This document shows, piece after piece, positions 1 through 6,767 of a stretch of DNA of 12,478 bases. The translations under genes were made by a program, and so were the position numbers. How positions within the stretch are numbered: the first letter of the stretch is position 1; each line of letters begins with the position of its first letter. Under the pieces are notes generated by a model that saw only the letters and a list, made by a program, of their open reading frames with translations, was not told the DNA's origin and did not search any database. Where the stretch lies: contig NZ_CALKZP010000045.1 of the NCBI RefSeq assembly GCF_938002845.1, positions 1 through 12,478 of the forward strand. The letters are read 5' to 3'. Source of the DNA: an uncultured Campylobacter sp. (GTDB lineage Bacteria > Campylobacterota > Campylobacteria > Campylobacterales > Campylobacteraceae).

Positions 1-1
1 G

Positions 2-790
2 AGCCAAAATTTTAAAGCGGGCGCAGCTGAACACGACTCTAAATTTAACTCAAACGAGCCAACCGCCGATAAATCACAAAAAACGCCGGACGATGAAATT
101 TGCTTTGGCGGCGAGAAATTCAGGCTCAAAAGATACTGCGGGCAGCGCGCGTATCACATAATCTTTCCGCGCGGCTACTTCGGCGCGTCCTACGCGCCGC
201 ATCTGGCGAAACACCATCCGACCTGGCGGCTTGAGAGCGGCGAGGCGGGCTATAAACTCGGCGGGGTCTTGGGCGAGCCGGACGGCGATGCGCAAAATCC
301 GCTATTTCATCTCATCACGCTTGATCCGCTACCTCGCGACTTGCCCGTGCGATCGCTGCCGCGCCTAAGCCTAGCCGCGCATGTTAGAGAGATAAACGAA
401 GGCGAGATAGTCTTTTGCGAGCACGACGCGCAGGGTATGCCACGACGTATCGGAAATAGGACGCAGGTGGAATACGCCTTTGACGAACCGATAAAGGAGT
501 GCGAAGTAGCACTTGCGCCCACGCCGGCGCGCTGGGCGGTTCAGGACTGGGGGTTGTCAAACAGTAGGCAAAACCTCGCGCGCATCGGCGGCGAGCCTTC
601 GTGGATACAGGGTGCCTTGGTGCCGACGTGTCCGATATGCGGCGAAAAGATGGAGTTTTTGATGCAGCTTGACAGCGAGCTTCCAAGCTGCGAGCAAGGC
701 GGCGAGCTGTTGTTCGGCAGCGGCGGGATTTTATATGTGTTTTGGTGCGAGCGGACGCGGGTGAGCGCGTTTTTTATGCAGTGCACGTGA
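2..790 (+). CDS. DUF1963/YwqG-like protein, 5'-truncated by window edge
   Basis: An open frame runs from the first in-frame codon (base 2) to the TGA at 788-790, giving 262 visible residues, so the true start lies before the window. The C-terminal third resembles the DUF1963 (YwqG-like) family: an IGGEPSWIQ stretch, then CPICGEKM, FLMQLDSELP, and a GSGGILYVFWC...SAFFMQCT ending, matching the family pattern of 'GGyP.wiQ', a 'LlQldsd' strand and a 'GdaGvlyffwc' end. The CPIC pair plus later Cys could bind metal, but this is inference. No signal peptide can be judged. Family members have no well-established biochemical function, and some lie near toxin/immunity loci. The 3' end is duplicated at 1266-1366. 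TTG at 269 could be read as a start, but the frame is open and protein-like upstream (for example CFGGEKFRLKRYCGQ), so a start there is unlikely. Confidence 0.7.
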   Translation, partial: SQNFKAGAAEHDSKFNSNEPTADKSQKTPDDEICFGGEKFRLKRYCGQRAYHIIFPRGYFGASYAPHLAKHHPTWRLESGEAGYKLGGVLGEPDGDAQNPLFHLITLDPLPRDLPVRSLPRLSLAAHVREINEGEIVFCEHDAQGMPRRIGNRTQVEYAFDEPIKECEVALAPTPARWAVQDWGLSNSRQNLARIGGEPSWIQGALVPTCPICGEKMEFLMQLDSELPSCEQGGELLFGSGGILYVFWCERTRVSAFFMQCT

Positions 791-800
791 GTGAAATTTT
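703..800 (+). repeat. Direct repeat copy A (DUF1963 3' end), pairs with 1266-1366
   Basis: The last ~85 bases of the DUF1963 gene plus about 15 bases past the stop are repeated in direct orientation 565 bases downstream. Similarity continues past the stop codon: gtgag followed by an aaattttg-type stretch occurs in both copies. The duplicated segment is therefore a DNA block, not merely a protein similarity. Confidence 0.75.
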
Positions 801-814
801 GGAAAGATGCGCAA

Positions 815-1267
815 ATGGACGGACGGATGATCACGGCGAAAATAAAAAGAAGGGGCAATGTTTGGTATTTTGACGATTATTTTAAGTCGCTTCGCGAGAA
901 TGAAAACGAAATAGCAAAGCCTATCAGGCAGTTTGTCTTGGATCCGAAAAGGTATCTGTTTAATGCGAAAGAGACCCTTCACGACGCCGTTTTGACTGAA
1001 TTTAAATTTGGCATTTTAAAAAACGAAGATAGACTAGCAATGAAATTTTTATCGCCATATGGAGATAGAAATTTTAAATTTGTTTTCAAAAACGTCCTAG
1101 CCGTCCGCTTCAAAACGGATGATAAGAGCTTTAAAAATAACGATCTGATAGTTCATCAATTTTCGCTAAAGCCTAGAGGCGTTTGCGTGTATGATTTTAT
1201 CTTTGCGAGCGGACAGAGGATAACCGTAAAATTTAAACAGCTCGAAATCATTGAGGAATTCTTATGA
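815..1267 (+). CDS. Unrecognised ~150-aa protein between DUF1963 gene and its remnant
   Basis: The frame opens right after the upstream TGA. A GTG at 791 is possible, but the ATG at 815 has a GGAAAG (801-806) eight bases ahead, so I prefer 815 (150 aa); ATG 827 is a third option. The stop is TGA 1265-1267. I do not recognise the family. The protein is soluble, without signal peptide or membrane segment, and rich in Lys, Phe and Asp, with alternating strands (VWYFDDYFKSL; FKFVFKNVLAVRF; VYDFIFASGQRITVKF). It looks like a small beta-rich cytoplasmic protein. It is more AT-rich than the DUF1963 gene before it. Its position between two copies of a DUF1963 3' end suggests it arrived with a duplication or recombination event. 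An immunity-type role is conceivable from context only. Confidence 0.6.
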   Translation: MDGRMITAKIKRRGNVWYFDDYFKSLRENENEIAKPIRQFVLDPKRYLFNAKETLHDAVLTEFKFGILKNEDRLAMKFLSPYGDRNFKFVFKNVLAVRFKTDDKSFKNNDLIVHQFSLKPRGVCVYDFIFASGQRITVKFKQLEIIEEFL

Positions 1268-1358
1268 GCGCGCTGCTTTGCTGATGGCGGAGGGATTTTG
1301 CGTATTTTGGTGCGAATGGACGCGGACGAGCGCGTTTTTTATGCAGTGCGTGAGCTAA
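1266..1358 (+). pseudogene. Decayed 3'-end fragment of a second DUF1963-like gene
   Basis: In the frame of the ATG at 1284 the DNA reads GFCVFWCEWTRTSAFFMQC then VS and a TAA at 1356-1358. This mirrors the intact gene's GILYVFWCERTRVSAFFMQC then T and stop. At DNA level 1302-1349 matches 737-784 at 43 of 48 positions, including a perfect 22-base run (1328-1349 = 763-784). Weaker similarity extends back to about 1266, that is to the stop of the preceding gene. Nothing like the rest of the DUF1963 gene is present, so this is a terminal remnant of a paralogue or of a duplicated copy, not a functional gene. Confidence 0.75.
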
Positions 1359-1502
1359 AATTTTGTAAAATTCTAAAACGAAAATCGTAAAATTCTAAGT
1401 AAAATTTATTCTAAGATAATAAAGCGGCAAAATTTGCCGAGCATTTCGGCGCGTAAATTTAAACTTCTTTGGCGAGAATATGAATATAAATTTACGCAGA
1501 GC
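1359..1502. other. AT-rich intergenic stretch between convergent genes
   Basis: This holds no gene. It is dominated by aaattt/aaaattc words. A short perfect dyad (CGGCAAA-A-TTTGCCG, 1424-1438) and a hairpin overlapping the ftsY stop (listed separately) are the only structures I see. It separates the DUF1963 patch from the oppositely transcribed ftsY. Confidence 0.5.
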
Positions 1503-1515
1503 CTAGGCGTAAATT
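1489..1515 (-). terminator. Possible hairpin terminator at the ftsY 3' end
   Basis: AATTTACGC (1489-1497) and GCGTAAATT (1507-1515) are perfect 9-base inverted repeats with a 9-base loop that contains the ftsY stop codon (1503-1505). On the minus strand the stem is followed by a T-rich but interrupted stretch. Because the stem includes the last codons, it would be an atypical terminator; it may act as a 3'-end stabilising hairpin instead. Confidence 0.35.
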
Positions 1516-2366
1516 CCCTCCACAAGCGTTTCTACGAACTCATCCGAGTTAAATTCCGCCAAATCCTCCATCCGCTCGCCCACGCCGACGAAAAGTATCG
1601 GTAGCCGAAGCTCGCGCGCTATGGCGAAAAGTGCGCCGCCTTTGGGCGTGCCGTCGAGCTTCGTGATGATGATGCCGTCGAGCTTTACGATCTCATTGAA
1701 CGCCCTGGCTTGCGCGACGCTGTGATTGCCCTGAGTGGCATCGAGCACGATGATCTTGCGGTGCGGTGCGCCGCTTTTTGCGCGGTCACATATTCGCACG
1801 ATCTTCTCTAACTCCGCGGCTAAATTTTTCTGGTTTTGCAGGCGTCCGGCGGTGTCGATCAGGACGCGATCGATGTTTTTGGCGCTTGCCGAGCTTACGG
1901 TGTCAAACGCCACGGCCGCGGGATCGTGCCCCTGCGCGGTCGCTACGATCGGTAAATTTAGAATCTGCGCCCATTTGCGCAGCTGCTCGACCGCGCCCGC
2001 GCGAAAGGTATCGCATGCGCCTAAAATCACGCTTTGGCCGCTGTTTTTATATAAATTTGCAAGCTTTGCGGTTGTCGTAGTTTTGCCCGCGCCGTTTACG
2101 CCGATGATGAGCTCTACGAACGGCTTCTCATCTGCGGCTTTAGCGATCTCGTAATCGAAATAGTTCTTCAAAACGCCCTTGAGATCATCTTTTGCGACTA
2201 GCTTTTTTTCGGGAAGTTTTTCTAAAATTTCTTCCACGAGCTCGTAGCCTACGTCGGCTTCAAGCAGCATCTCTTCTAGGATTTCTTTTGAAATTTTATC
2301 TTCGCTTTTCGCGCCTCGCATCGCGTCTATGGTCTTGCTAAGCCCTTTTTTAAAAAATTCGAACAT
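1503..2366 (-). CDS. ftsY: Signal recognition particle receptor FtsY
   Basis: This is the SRP receptor GTPase that docks the ribosome-SRP complex at the inner membrane for co-translational insertion. Numbering from the ATG at 2366 (287 aa), the GTPase motifs are in order: P-loop GVNGAGKT (89-96), DTFRAGA (119-125), DTAGR (171-175) and TKLDG (235-239), with the C-terminal GVGE segment expected in SRP GTPases. The helical N domain occupies residues 1-80. The long acidic A domain seen in enterics is absent, as in most epsilonproteobacterial FtsY proteins. An in-frame TTG lies one codon upstream, but the ATG overlaps the previous gene's stop (TGATG, one shared base) and has GGAGA about a dozen bases upstream, so I chose the ATG. 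It is co-transcribed with the thioredoxin-like lipoprotein gene before it. Confidence 0.97.
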   Translation of the reverse strand: MFEFFKKGLSKTIDAMRGAKSEDKISKEILEEMLLEADVGYELVEEILEKLPEKKLVAKDDLKGVLKNYFDYEIAKAADEKPFVELIIGVNGAGKTTTTAKLANLYKNSGQSVILGACDTFRAGAVEQLRKWAQILNLPIVATAQGHDPAAVAFDTVSSASAKNIDRVLIDTAGRLQNQKNLAAELEKIVRICDRAKSGAPHRKIIVLDATQGNHSVAQARAFNEIVKLDGIIITKLDGTPKGGALFAIARELRLPILFVGVGERMEDLAEFNSDEFVETLVEGIYA

Positions 2367-2947
2367 CAAAAAATTTTCTCCAATTCGGTCATTAAAATTT
2401 CTTCCGGCATCAGCCCGAAATATTGCGCGCTAAACTCGCCCTTTTCGTCGTATATCGCCATATACGGCACTTCGTTTATGCCGCCTAGCGCTTTTGTAAA
2501 AAAGTCCGTTCCTTCGCCGTAAGCGATCGCGTAATTTACCTCGTGCGCGCTTGCATAGGTTTTTGCATCGTCTAAATTTGCGTCACCGATCATTACGCCG
2601 ATTATGTCAAGCTTGCCGGAGTAGGCTTGTTTGGCGGCATTTAGCGCGCTTACCTGCACGGCGCAGGCGTCGCACCACGGCGTAAAAAACGCAAATAGCG
2701 TCACGGTGGAGTTATTATCGATTCGAAAACCCTGCTTTGTCTTTTGCATATTTAAAATTTTGCCGTTATTCAGTTGAAGAGAAAATGGTGCGGTGTAATC
2801 GACCTGGATCACGGCTTCGGTTTCGGGCTGCGGCTGCGTGGCGTTGGCCTCGGTCGGGGTATCGCTTGATTTTTTATCCTCATCATCGCCGCAACCCGCA
2901 AGAAACAAAACAGCCGTAAAAAGTGCTAGAAAAAAACGAAATTTCAT
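2366..2947 (-). CDS. Thioredoxin-like (TlpA/ResA-type) lipoprotein
   Basis: A 193-aa predicted envelope lipoprotein with a thioredoxin fold. A short basic N-terminus and hydrophobic segment lead to a lipobox LAGC with the acylated Cys at residue 19. Aspartates directly after it and an acidic, Ser/Thr/Pro/Gln-rich spacer (20-48) follow. The redox motif is WCDAC (91-95) after FAFFTP, and the cis-proline is at VP (160-161), as expected for TlpA/ResA/DsbE-like proteins. It probably acts in the periplasm in reducing or exchanging disulfides, for example during cytochrome c maturation; the substrate cannot be told from the sequence. It sits immediately before ftsY with a one-base overlap, an arrangement I recall as conserved in Campylobacter (Cj1207c-ftsY in C. 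jejuni). Confidence 0.9.
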   Translation of the reverse strand: MKFRFFLALFTAVLFLAGCGDDEDKKSSDTPTEANATQPQPETEAVIQVDYTAPFSLQLNNGKILNMQKTKQGFRIDNNSTVTLFAFFTPWCDACAVQVSALNAAKQAYSGKLDIIGVMIGDANLDDAKTYASAHEVNYAIAYGEGTDFFTKALGGINEVPYMAIYDEKGEFSAQYFGLMPEEILMTELEKIF

Positions 2948-2973
2948 AATAAACCTTAAAATTTAATCGCAAG

Positions 2974-2979
2974 ATTATA
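2974..2979 (-). promoter_or_regulatory. Sigma70-type -10 box for the lipoprotein-ftsY operon
   Basis: On the minus strand this reads TATAAT, preceded by a T-rich stretch (ctagtttttg) as is usual for Campylobacter promoters that lack a clear -35. It lies 27 bases before the ATG at 2947, giving a short leader. Confidence 0.65.
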
Positions 2980-2990
2980 CAAAAACTAGC

Positions 2991-2996
2991 TAAAAT
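2991..2996 (+). promoter_or_regulatory. Candidate -10 box for the cyclo-ligase-rny operon
   Basis: TAAAAT in the divergent intergenic region, about 31 bases before the ATG at 3028. TATAAA at 3011-3016 is an alternative but is very close to the start. No -35 is evident, and the sequence is AT-rich throughout. Confidence 0.3.
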
Positions 2997-3027
2997 AAGC
3001 GTTAAAATTTTATAAAAGGCTTAAGCT

Positions 3028-3645
3028 ATGCAAAAGAATGAATTTAGAGCAATTTGCAAATCGCGTCTAAAATCTCACGCCGCGCGCGCGGCTAGATGCG
3101 AGCATTACGCACTTTTATGGCGGCTGGAGCGGCTGATAAAATTTTTAAAAGCGCGTAAAATTTTGATATTTTTGCCGATGAGCTACGAGCCGAACGTTTT
3201 GATTTTAAGAAAAAAGCTATCAAAAAGCTGCGAATTTTACGTTCCGTTTATGGTGGATATTAGTTTAAAAATGGTAAGATTGCGCCAGCCTTTTAAAATT
3301 TCGCGCTTTGGGTTGCGCCAGACGCTTCCGCAAAACGGGTATTTTAAAAAGGTCGATCTAGCCGTGGTTCCAGCTATCGGAGTGGATGGCGCAATGGCTA
3401 GAATAGGACATGGGAAAGGATTTTACGATATGTTTTTTTCAGGTCTGAAGCTTAAGCCCGCAATCGCGTTCGTGAGTATAAAAGACTGCTTTTGCAGCGA
3501 AATTTTATCGCTTGATCACGACGTAAAGGGTGATTTTTACATAACTCCGAGCCAAAATTACCTAAAAAGAGGAAAGTATGATAGAGATTTTAATCGCCTT
3601 GTGCGCTCTTGCGGTGGGCGCTGGCATAGGATACTTAGTAGCTAG
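3028..3645 (+). CDS. 5-formyltetrahydrofolate cyclo-ligase
   Basis: This enzyme (MTHFS/YgfA family) converts 5-formyl-THF to 5,10-methenyl-THF using ATP, returning folate stored as 5-formyl-THF to one-carbon metabolism. The signature is RIGHGKGFYD (125-134), the Gly-rich ATP/substrate loop, preceded by DLAVVPAIGVD (110-120). The N-terminal basic helix and FLPMSYEPN (48-56) also fit. The protein is 205 aa, near the family length, but about 22 C-terminal residues are encoded inside the next gene: the stop at 3643-3645 lies 68 bases into rny. That tail (RGKYDRDF onward) has no obvious family counterpart and may be a by-product of the overlap. AAGG at 3016-3019 serves as a weak ribosome binding site. 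Confidence 0.9.
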   Translation: MQKNEFRAICKSRLKSHAARAARCEHYALLWRLERLIKFLKARKILIFLPMSYEPNVLILRKKLSKSCEFYVPFMVDISLKMVRLRQPFKISRFGLRQTLPQNGYFKKVDLAVVPAIGVDGAMARIGHGKGFYDMFFSGLKLKPAIAFVSIKDCFCSEILSLDHDVKGDFYITPSQNYLKRGKYDRDFNRLVRSCGGRWHRILSS

Positions 3646-5131
3646 AAAGATCAATAACGCCAATTACGATTTTTTCGTAGAACAAGCTAAAGCTAAAGCC
3701 AAAGCTATAGAATTTGAAGCCGAGGGCATCTTGCGAAATTCTAAAATTTCGGTGCAGGAAGCGGAGTTTGAAGCTAAGAAAAAATACGAAGATAAGGCAA
3801 GCAAACTGCAGAAAGAATTTAACGTTAAATTTGACGAGCTCGGCAAAAAGGAGCACGCGCTTCTAACCGAGCAAGAGATTTTAAAAGACAGCAAAAAAGA
3901 GCTCGAAAGCGCCAAAAAAGAGGCTAAATTCCTCTACGAAGAGGGCTCAAATTTAAAGAAAAGCTATGAAGAGAAGCTCTCCGAGGCGCTTAAGGTGCTT
4001 GAGCGCGTGGCGGGTTTTACTCAGGATGAGGCGCGCGCGCAGGTGCTTAAGAAGGTCGAGGAGCAAAGCCGCACCGACATCGCTCACATCGTGCGAAAAT
4101 ATGAAGAGGAGGCCAAAAAAGAGGCGCGAAAAAAAGCGAACTATATTTTGGCGCAGGCTACGTCGCGCTTTGCGGGCGAGTTTGCGGCAGAGCGGCTTAT
4201 CAACGTCGTAAATATCAAAAACGACGAGCTCAAAGGCCGTATCATCGGCAAGGAGGGGCGCAATATAAAGGCGCTTGAGATGACTCTTGGCGTGGACGTC
4301 ATCATCGACGATACCCCGAATGCGATCATCGTGAGCTCACATAATCTTTACCGCCGCGCCATCGCAGTTCGCGTCATCGAAACTCTTATCGAAGACGGCA
4401 GAATTCAACCTGCGCGCATCGAGGACATCTACAAAAAAGTAAGTGACGAATTTGAAGCTAGCATCGCCGAAGAGGGCGAAAATATCGTAATGGATCTAGG
4501 TCTTAGCAAAATTCATCCCGAAATTTTAAAACTCATCGGCAAGCTTAAATTTCGCGCCAGCTACGGGCAGAACGCCCTTGCGCACAGCCTTGAGGTCGCA
4601 CATCTTGCGGGCATCATCGCCGCAGAAACGGGCGGAGATCAAAAGCTGGCCAAGCGAGCGGGCCTACTTCACGATATCGGCAAGGCGCTAACTCACGAAT
4701 ACGAGGGTTCGCACGTAGATCTTGGCGCCGAGGTTTGCCGCCGCTACAAAGAGCATCCGGTGGTGATAAACGCTATCTACGCCCACCACGGTCACGAGGA
4801 GGCTACCAGCGTGGAAAGCGCTGCAGTCTGTGCCGCAGACGCGCTAAGTGCTGCGCGCCCGGGCGCTAGACGAGAGGTGCTAGAGAGCTATCTAAAGCGC
4901 GTTAGCGACATCGAAGCGATCGCGATGAGTAAAACCGGCGTCAAGCAAGCCTACGCGATCAACGCAGGTCGCGAGATTCGCGTCATCGCAAACGCCAAGC
5001 TTATGAACGACGACGAGGCGGTTTTGGTCGCTAAAGAGATCGCCTCTGATATCCAAGACAAGGTTCAATTCCCAGGCGAGATCAAGGTTAACGTCATACG
5101 CGAGCTTCGCGCGGTCGAGATAGCCAAATAA
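3578..5131 (+). CDS. rny: Ribonuclease Y
   Basis: A membrane-anchored endoribonuclease that initiates mRNA decay. The 517-aa protein shows the full family order: an N-terminal transmembrane helix (about 2-21, ending GYLVARK); a long charged coiled coil (about 30-190, Glu/Lys/Ala heptads); a KH RNA-binding domain with the GKEG loop at 224-227 in RIIGKEGRNIKALE; and an HD phosphohydrolase domain with the metal-binding H365-D366 in LLHDIGKALTHE, plus AHHGHEE downstream. The length matches typical RNase Y (about 510-520 aa). AGAGGAAAG directly precedes ATG 3578, which decides the start even though it falls inside the cyclo-ligase frame. The SYLF-domain gene follows after 10 bases and is probably co-transcribed. 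Confidence 0.97.
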   Translation: MIEILIALCALAVGAGIGYLVARKINNANYDFFVEQAKAKAKAIEFEAEGILRNSKISVQEAEFEAKKKYEDKASKLQKEFNVKFDELGKKEHALLTEQEILKDSKKELESAKKEAKFLYEEGSNLKKSYEEKLSEALKVLERVAGFTQDEARAQVLKKVEEQSRTDIAHIVRKYEEEAKKEARKKANYILAQATSRFAGEFAAERLINVVNIKNDELKGRIIGKEGRNIKALEMTLGVDVIIDDTPNAIIVSSHNLYRRAIAVRVIETLIEDGRIQPARIEDIYKKVSDEFEASIAEEGENIVMDLGLSKIHPEILKLIGKLKFRASYGQNALAHSLEVAHLAGIIAAETGGDQKLAKRAGLLHDIGKALTHEYEGSHVDLGAEVCRRYKEHPVVINAIYAHHGHEEATSVESAAVCAADALSAARPGARREVLESYLKRVSDIEAIAMSKTGVKQAYAINAGREIRVIANAKLMNDDEAVLVAKEIASDIQDKVQFPGEIKVNVIRELRAVEIAK

Positions 5132-5141
5132 GGAGTATGAA

Positions 5142-5723
5142 ATGAAAAAATTTATAATCGCTTTATTTTTGCTTTTTAGCGCGGCATTTGCCGAGGATGA
5201 GCTCATCATTGATAGCGCGAGTGCCTATTCGTCGGTGATGCGCACGAACGCGCAATACAAATACCTAGCGCAGCAAGCCCGCGCGATAGTGATATTTCCG
5301 AGTGTCAAGAAGCTGGGCTTCATCATAGGCGGAATGTATGGCGAGGGGATCATCGTCTACAATAACGACGGCGCGCGTAGCGTAAGCGGCGCGGAGATCA
5401 GCAGCGCCAGCATCGGACTTCAGATCGGTTACGAGGATAATTATTTAGTCATTTTCGTGATGAATGACGACGTGATCGAAAAGATGCGAAAATCCCAAAT
5501 CACGCTCTCGGGCGATGCGACGGCGGTTGCGGGCAATTACAGCGCGGATTCGGGCGCGCTGGACGTGCTAAATCAGGATATGTACGTTTTTACAAATAAA
5601 GGTGGGCTATTTGCGGGTGTGAGCCTGGGTGGTTCGGTGCTGGAGACCAAAAACGACCGCGCCTTTGATCCTAACGGCGACGACTATACGTTTTTGATGC
5701 GCGTAATCGGCGCAGATGAGTAA
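5142..5723 (+). CDS. Secreted SYLF/Ysc84-domain lipid-binding protein
   Basis: A 193-aa protein with a clear Sec signal peptide (MKKFIIALFLLFSAAFA, likely cleaved after residue 17). The rest fits the SYLF (Ysc84) domain: YKYLAQQARAIVIFPSVKKLGFIIGG, MYGEGIIV, an SASIGLQIGYE strand, a central LVIFVMNDD, GDATAVAGNY and a terminal NKGGLFAGVSLGGSVLE. Members of this family bind phospholipids; in bacteria the role is poorly known and the protein is usually periplasmic or surface-associated. It is spaced 10 bases after rny with AAGGAGT upstream of its ATG, so it probably shares the rny transcript. I recall no fixed gene name. Confidence 0.85.
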   Translation: MKKFIIALFLLFSAAFAEDELIIDSASAYSSVMRTNAQYKYLAQQARAIVIFPSVKKLGFIIGGMYGEGIIVYNNDGARSVSGAEISSASIGLQIGYEDNYLVIFVMNDDVIEKMRKSQITLSGDATAVAGNYSADSGALDVLNQDMYVFTNKGGLFAGVSLGGSVLETKNDRAFDPNGDDYTFLMRVIGADE

Positions 5724-6201
5724 AATTTAGCTAAAGATGCTAAGGCGCATAGCTTAGCGAAAAATTTTGCTTTATGGGCGTTTTATTAACGGCTTGGAAT
5801 TTTGCTCGCATAATTCCGCAGAATAATAGACTTAGGTGTGTAATTTTATTGCAATTCGCGGAGTGGGAGGCATTTGAGGATATCGCGTAAATCCTTCGTA
5901 ATTCGCAAGTTACTTTGAATTCTAAAGAAGTCGAAATTTTGTCATTAAATTTATAGTCGCAAAATTTTACCGCTAAATTTTGCGGTGATTTTACTTGATG
6001 CTAGAAATTTTATTTTAGAATTTCGCTTGATATTTTGCGGCGAAATTTTATATTTCGCGACAGCCGTGCGGAATTTTAAATTTAATGTCGCAGCAAAATC
6101 AAGTGGCGTCGTGGGATGTTGGAGTGAAGTTTTCGCGCCGAATTTTAAAGCTGCTTTAGTCAAAATTTATAGAATTTTATACGATCTAATGAAAGGATTC
6201 G
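5724..6201. other. 478-nt gene-free stretch upstream of dedA
   Basis: I see no credible gene. The region is AT-rich and full of aaattt/aaaattt words on both strands. Frames open here (plus from 5985, minus 5951-6163) encode only low-information Lys/Phe/Asn/Ile strings. A 5-base hairpin ACCGC/GCGGT lies at 5969-5986. Near the end, tttatagaatttta (6167-6180) just before dedA may hold the operon promoter; the same word occurs upstream of fabI at 12296-12309. GAAAGGA (6191-6197) is the dedA ribosome binding site. Confidence 0.5.
5739..5758 (+). terminator. Weak hairpin after the rny-SYLF operon
   Basis: GCTAAG (5739-5744) and CTTAGC (5753-5758) form a 6-base stem with an 8-base loop, starting 16 bases after the SYLF gene stop and followed by gaaaaatttt. 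The T tract is short and offset, so this is only a candidate terminator. Confidence 0.35.
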
Positions 6202-6765
6202 ATGGAATCGATGTTTGCAAACCTTCATACGTGGGGGTATCTGATACTGTTTTTGTATTCGCTGGGCGGAGGATTTTTGGCGCTTGCAGCAGCGGGCGTG
6301 CTAAGCTCTGCTGGCGAGCTCAATATCGTCTTATGCATCGTAATCGCCTGCATATCGAACTTTATAGGCGATTCGGGGCTGTTTTTAGTAAGCCGCTACA
6401 ATAAAAAAGAGATCATGCCATATCTGCGCAAACAGCGCCGTAACCTCGCTCTGGCGCAGATTTTGTTTCGTAAATACGGCGACCGCATAATTTTAATCAA
6501 AAAATTCATCTACGGCCTCAAAACCCTCGTACCGATCGCGATCGGTATCACAAAATATTCGTTTTTAAAATTTAGCGTCATCAATGCCGTAAGCTCGCTC
6601 ATTTGGGCACTCGTGGTGGGGCTACTGAGCTACTACGCGGGCGATTTCGTGCGCGGGCTTTACGAGCGGATAAAAGAAGCTCCGTGGATCGCGCCGCTAA
6701 TTTTGGCTGCAATCGCCGCGATAATCGTCGCGTATTTTCGCTTCGCCACGCGTAAAAGAGGCTAG
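6202..6765 (+). CDS. DedA-family (VTT-domain) inner-membrane protein
   Basis: A 187-aa polytopic membrane protein. DedA proteins are linked to lipid (undecaprenyl phosphate or phospholipid) flipping and proton-dependent membrane homeostasis. Hydrophobic segments are at about 11-34, 41-64, 107-146 and 161-179. Family hallmarks seen: E39 (SSAGEL), the GD pair at 56-57 before GLFLVSRY, and KKFIYGLKTLVPIAIGITKYSFLKF (100-124), equivalent to the F-x-P-G-x-R-T stretch with Lys where the family usually has Arg; an IWALV helix follows. It is somewhat shorter than enteric DedA proteins (about 220 aa). The first ATG, with GAAAGGA upstream, is preferred over ATG 6211. It is the first gene of a tight unit with the barnase-like ribonuclease (two-base gap) and barstar. 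A functional link to these is not evident. Confidence 0.88.
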   Translation: MESMFANLHTWGYLILFLYSLGGGFLALAAAGVLSSAGELNIVLCIVIACISNFIGDSGLFLVSRYNKKEIMPYLRKQRRNLALAQILFRKYGDRIILIKKFIYGLKTLVPIAIGITKYSFLKFSVINAVSSLIWALVVGLLSYYAGDFVRGLYERIKEAPWIAPLILAAIAAIIVAYFRFATRKRG

Positions 6766-6767
6766 CG

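Noticed and set aside
269..790. Start of the DUF1963 gene at TTG 269
   Set aside because: The frame is open and protein-like back to the window edge, so the real start is outside the window.
1424..1438. Perfect dyad CGGCAAA-A-TTTGCCG as a terminator
   Set aside because: With a usable loop only about 4 GC pairs remain and no T tract follows; more likely a chance product of the aaattt-rich sequence.
5724..6201. Dense AAATTT words as a specific binding-site array
   Set aside because: The same words are spread through all intergenic regions and many codons (Lys-Phe, Asn-Phe) in the window, so they reflect general Campylobacter base usage rather than a local array.
6196..6209. GATTC/GAATC hairpin with the dedA ATG in its loop
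   Set aside because: Only five pairs and four loop bases; such a short stem over a start codon is easily chance and there is no second supporting signal.
5985..6404. Plus-strand open frame of 139 codons before and into dedA
   Set aside because: GTG start without ribosome binding site, low-information composition from AAATTT words, and its 3' half lies out of frame inside the well-supported DedA gene.
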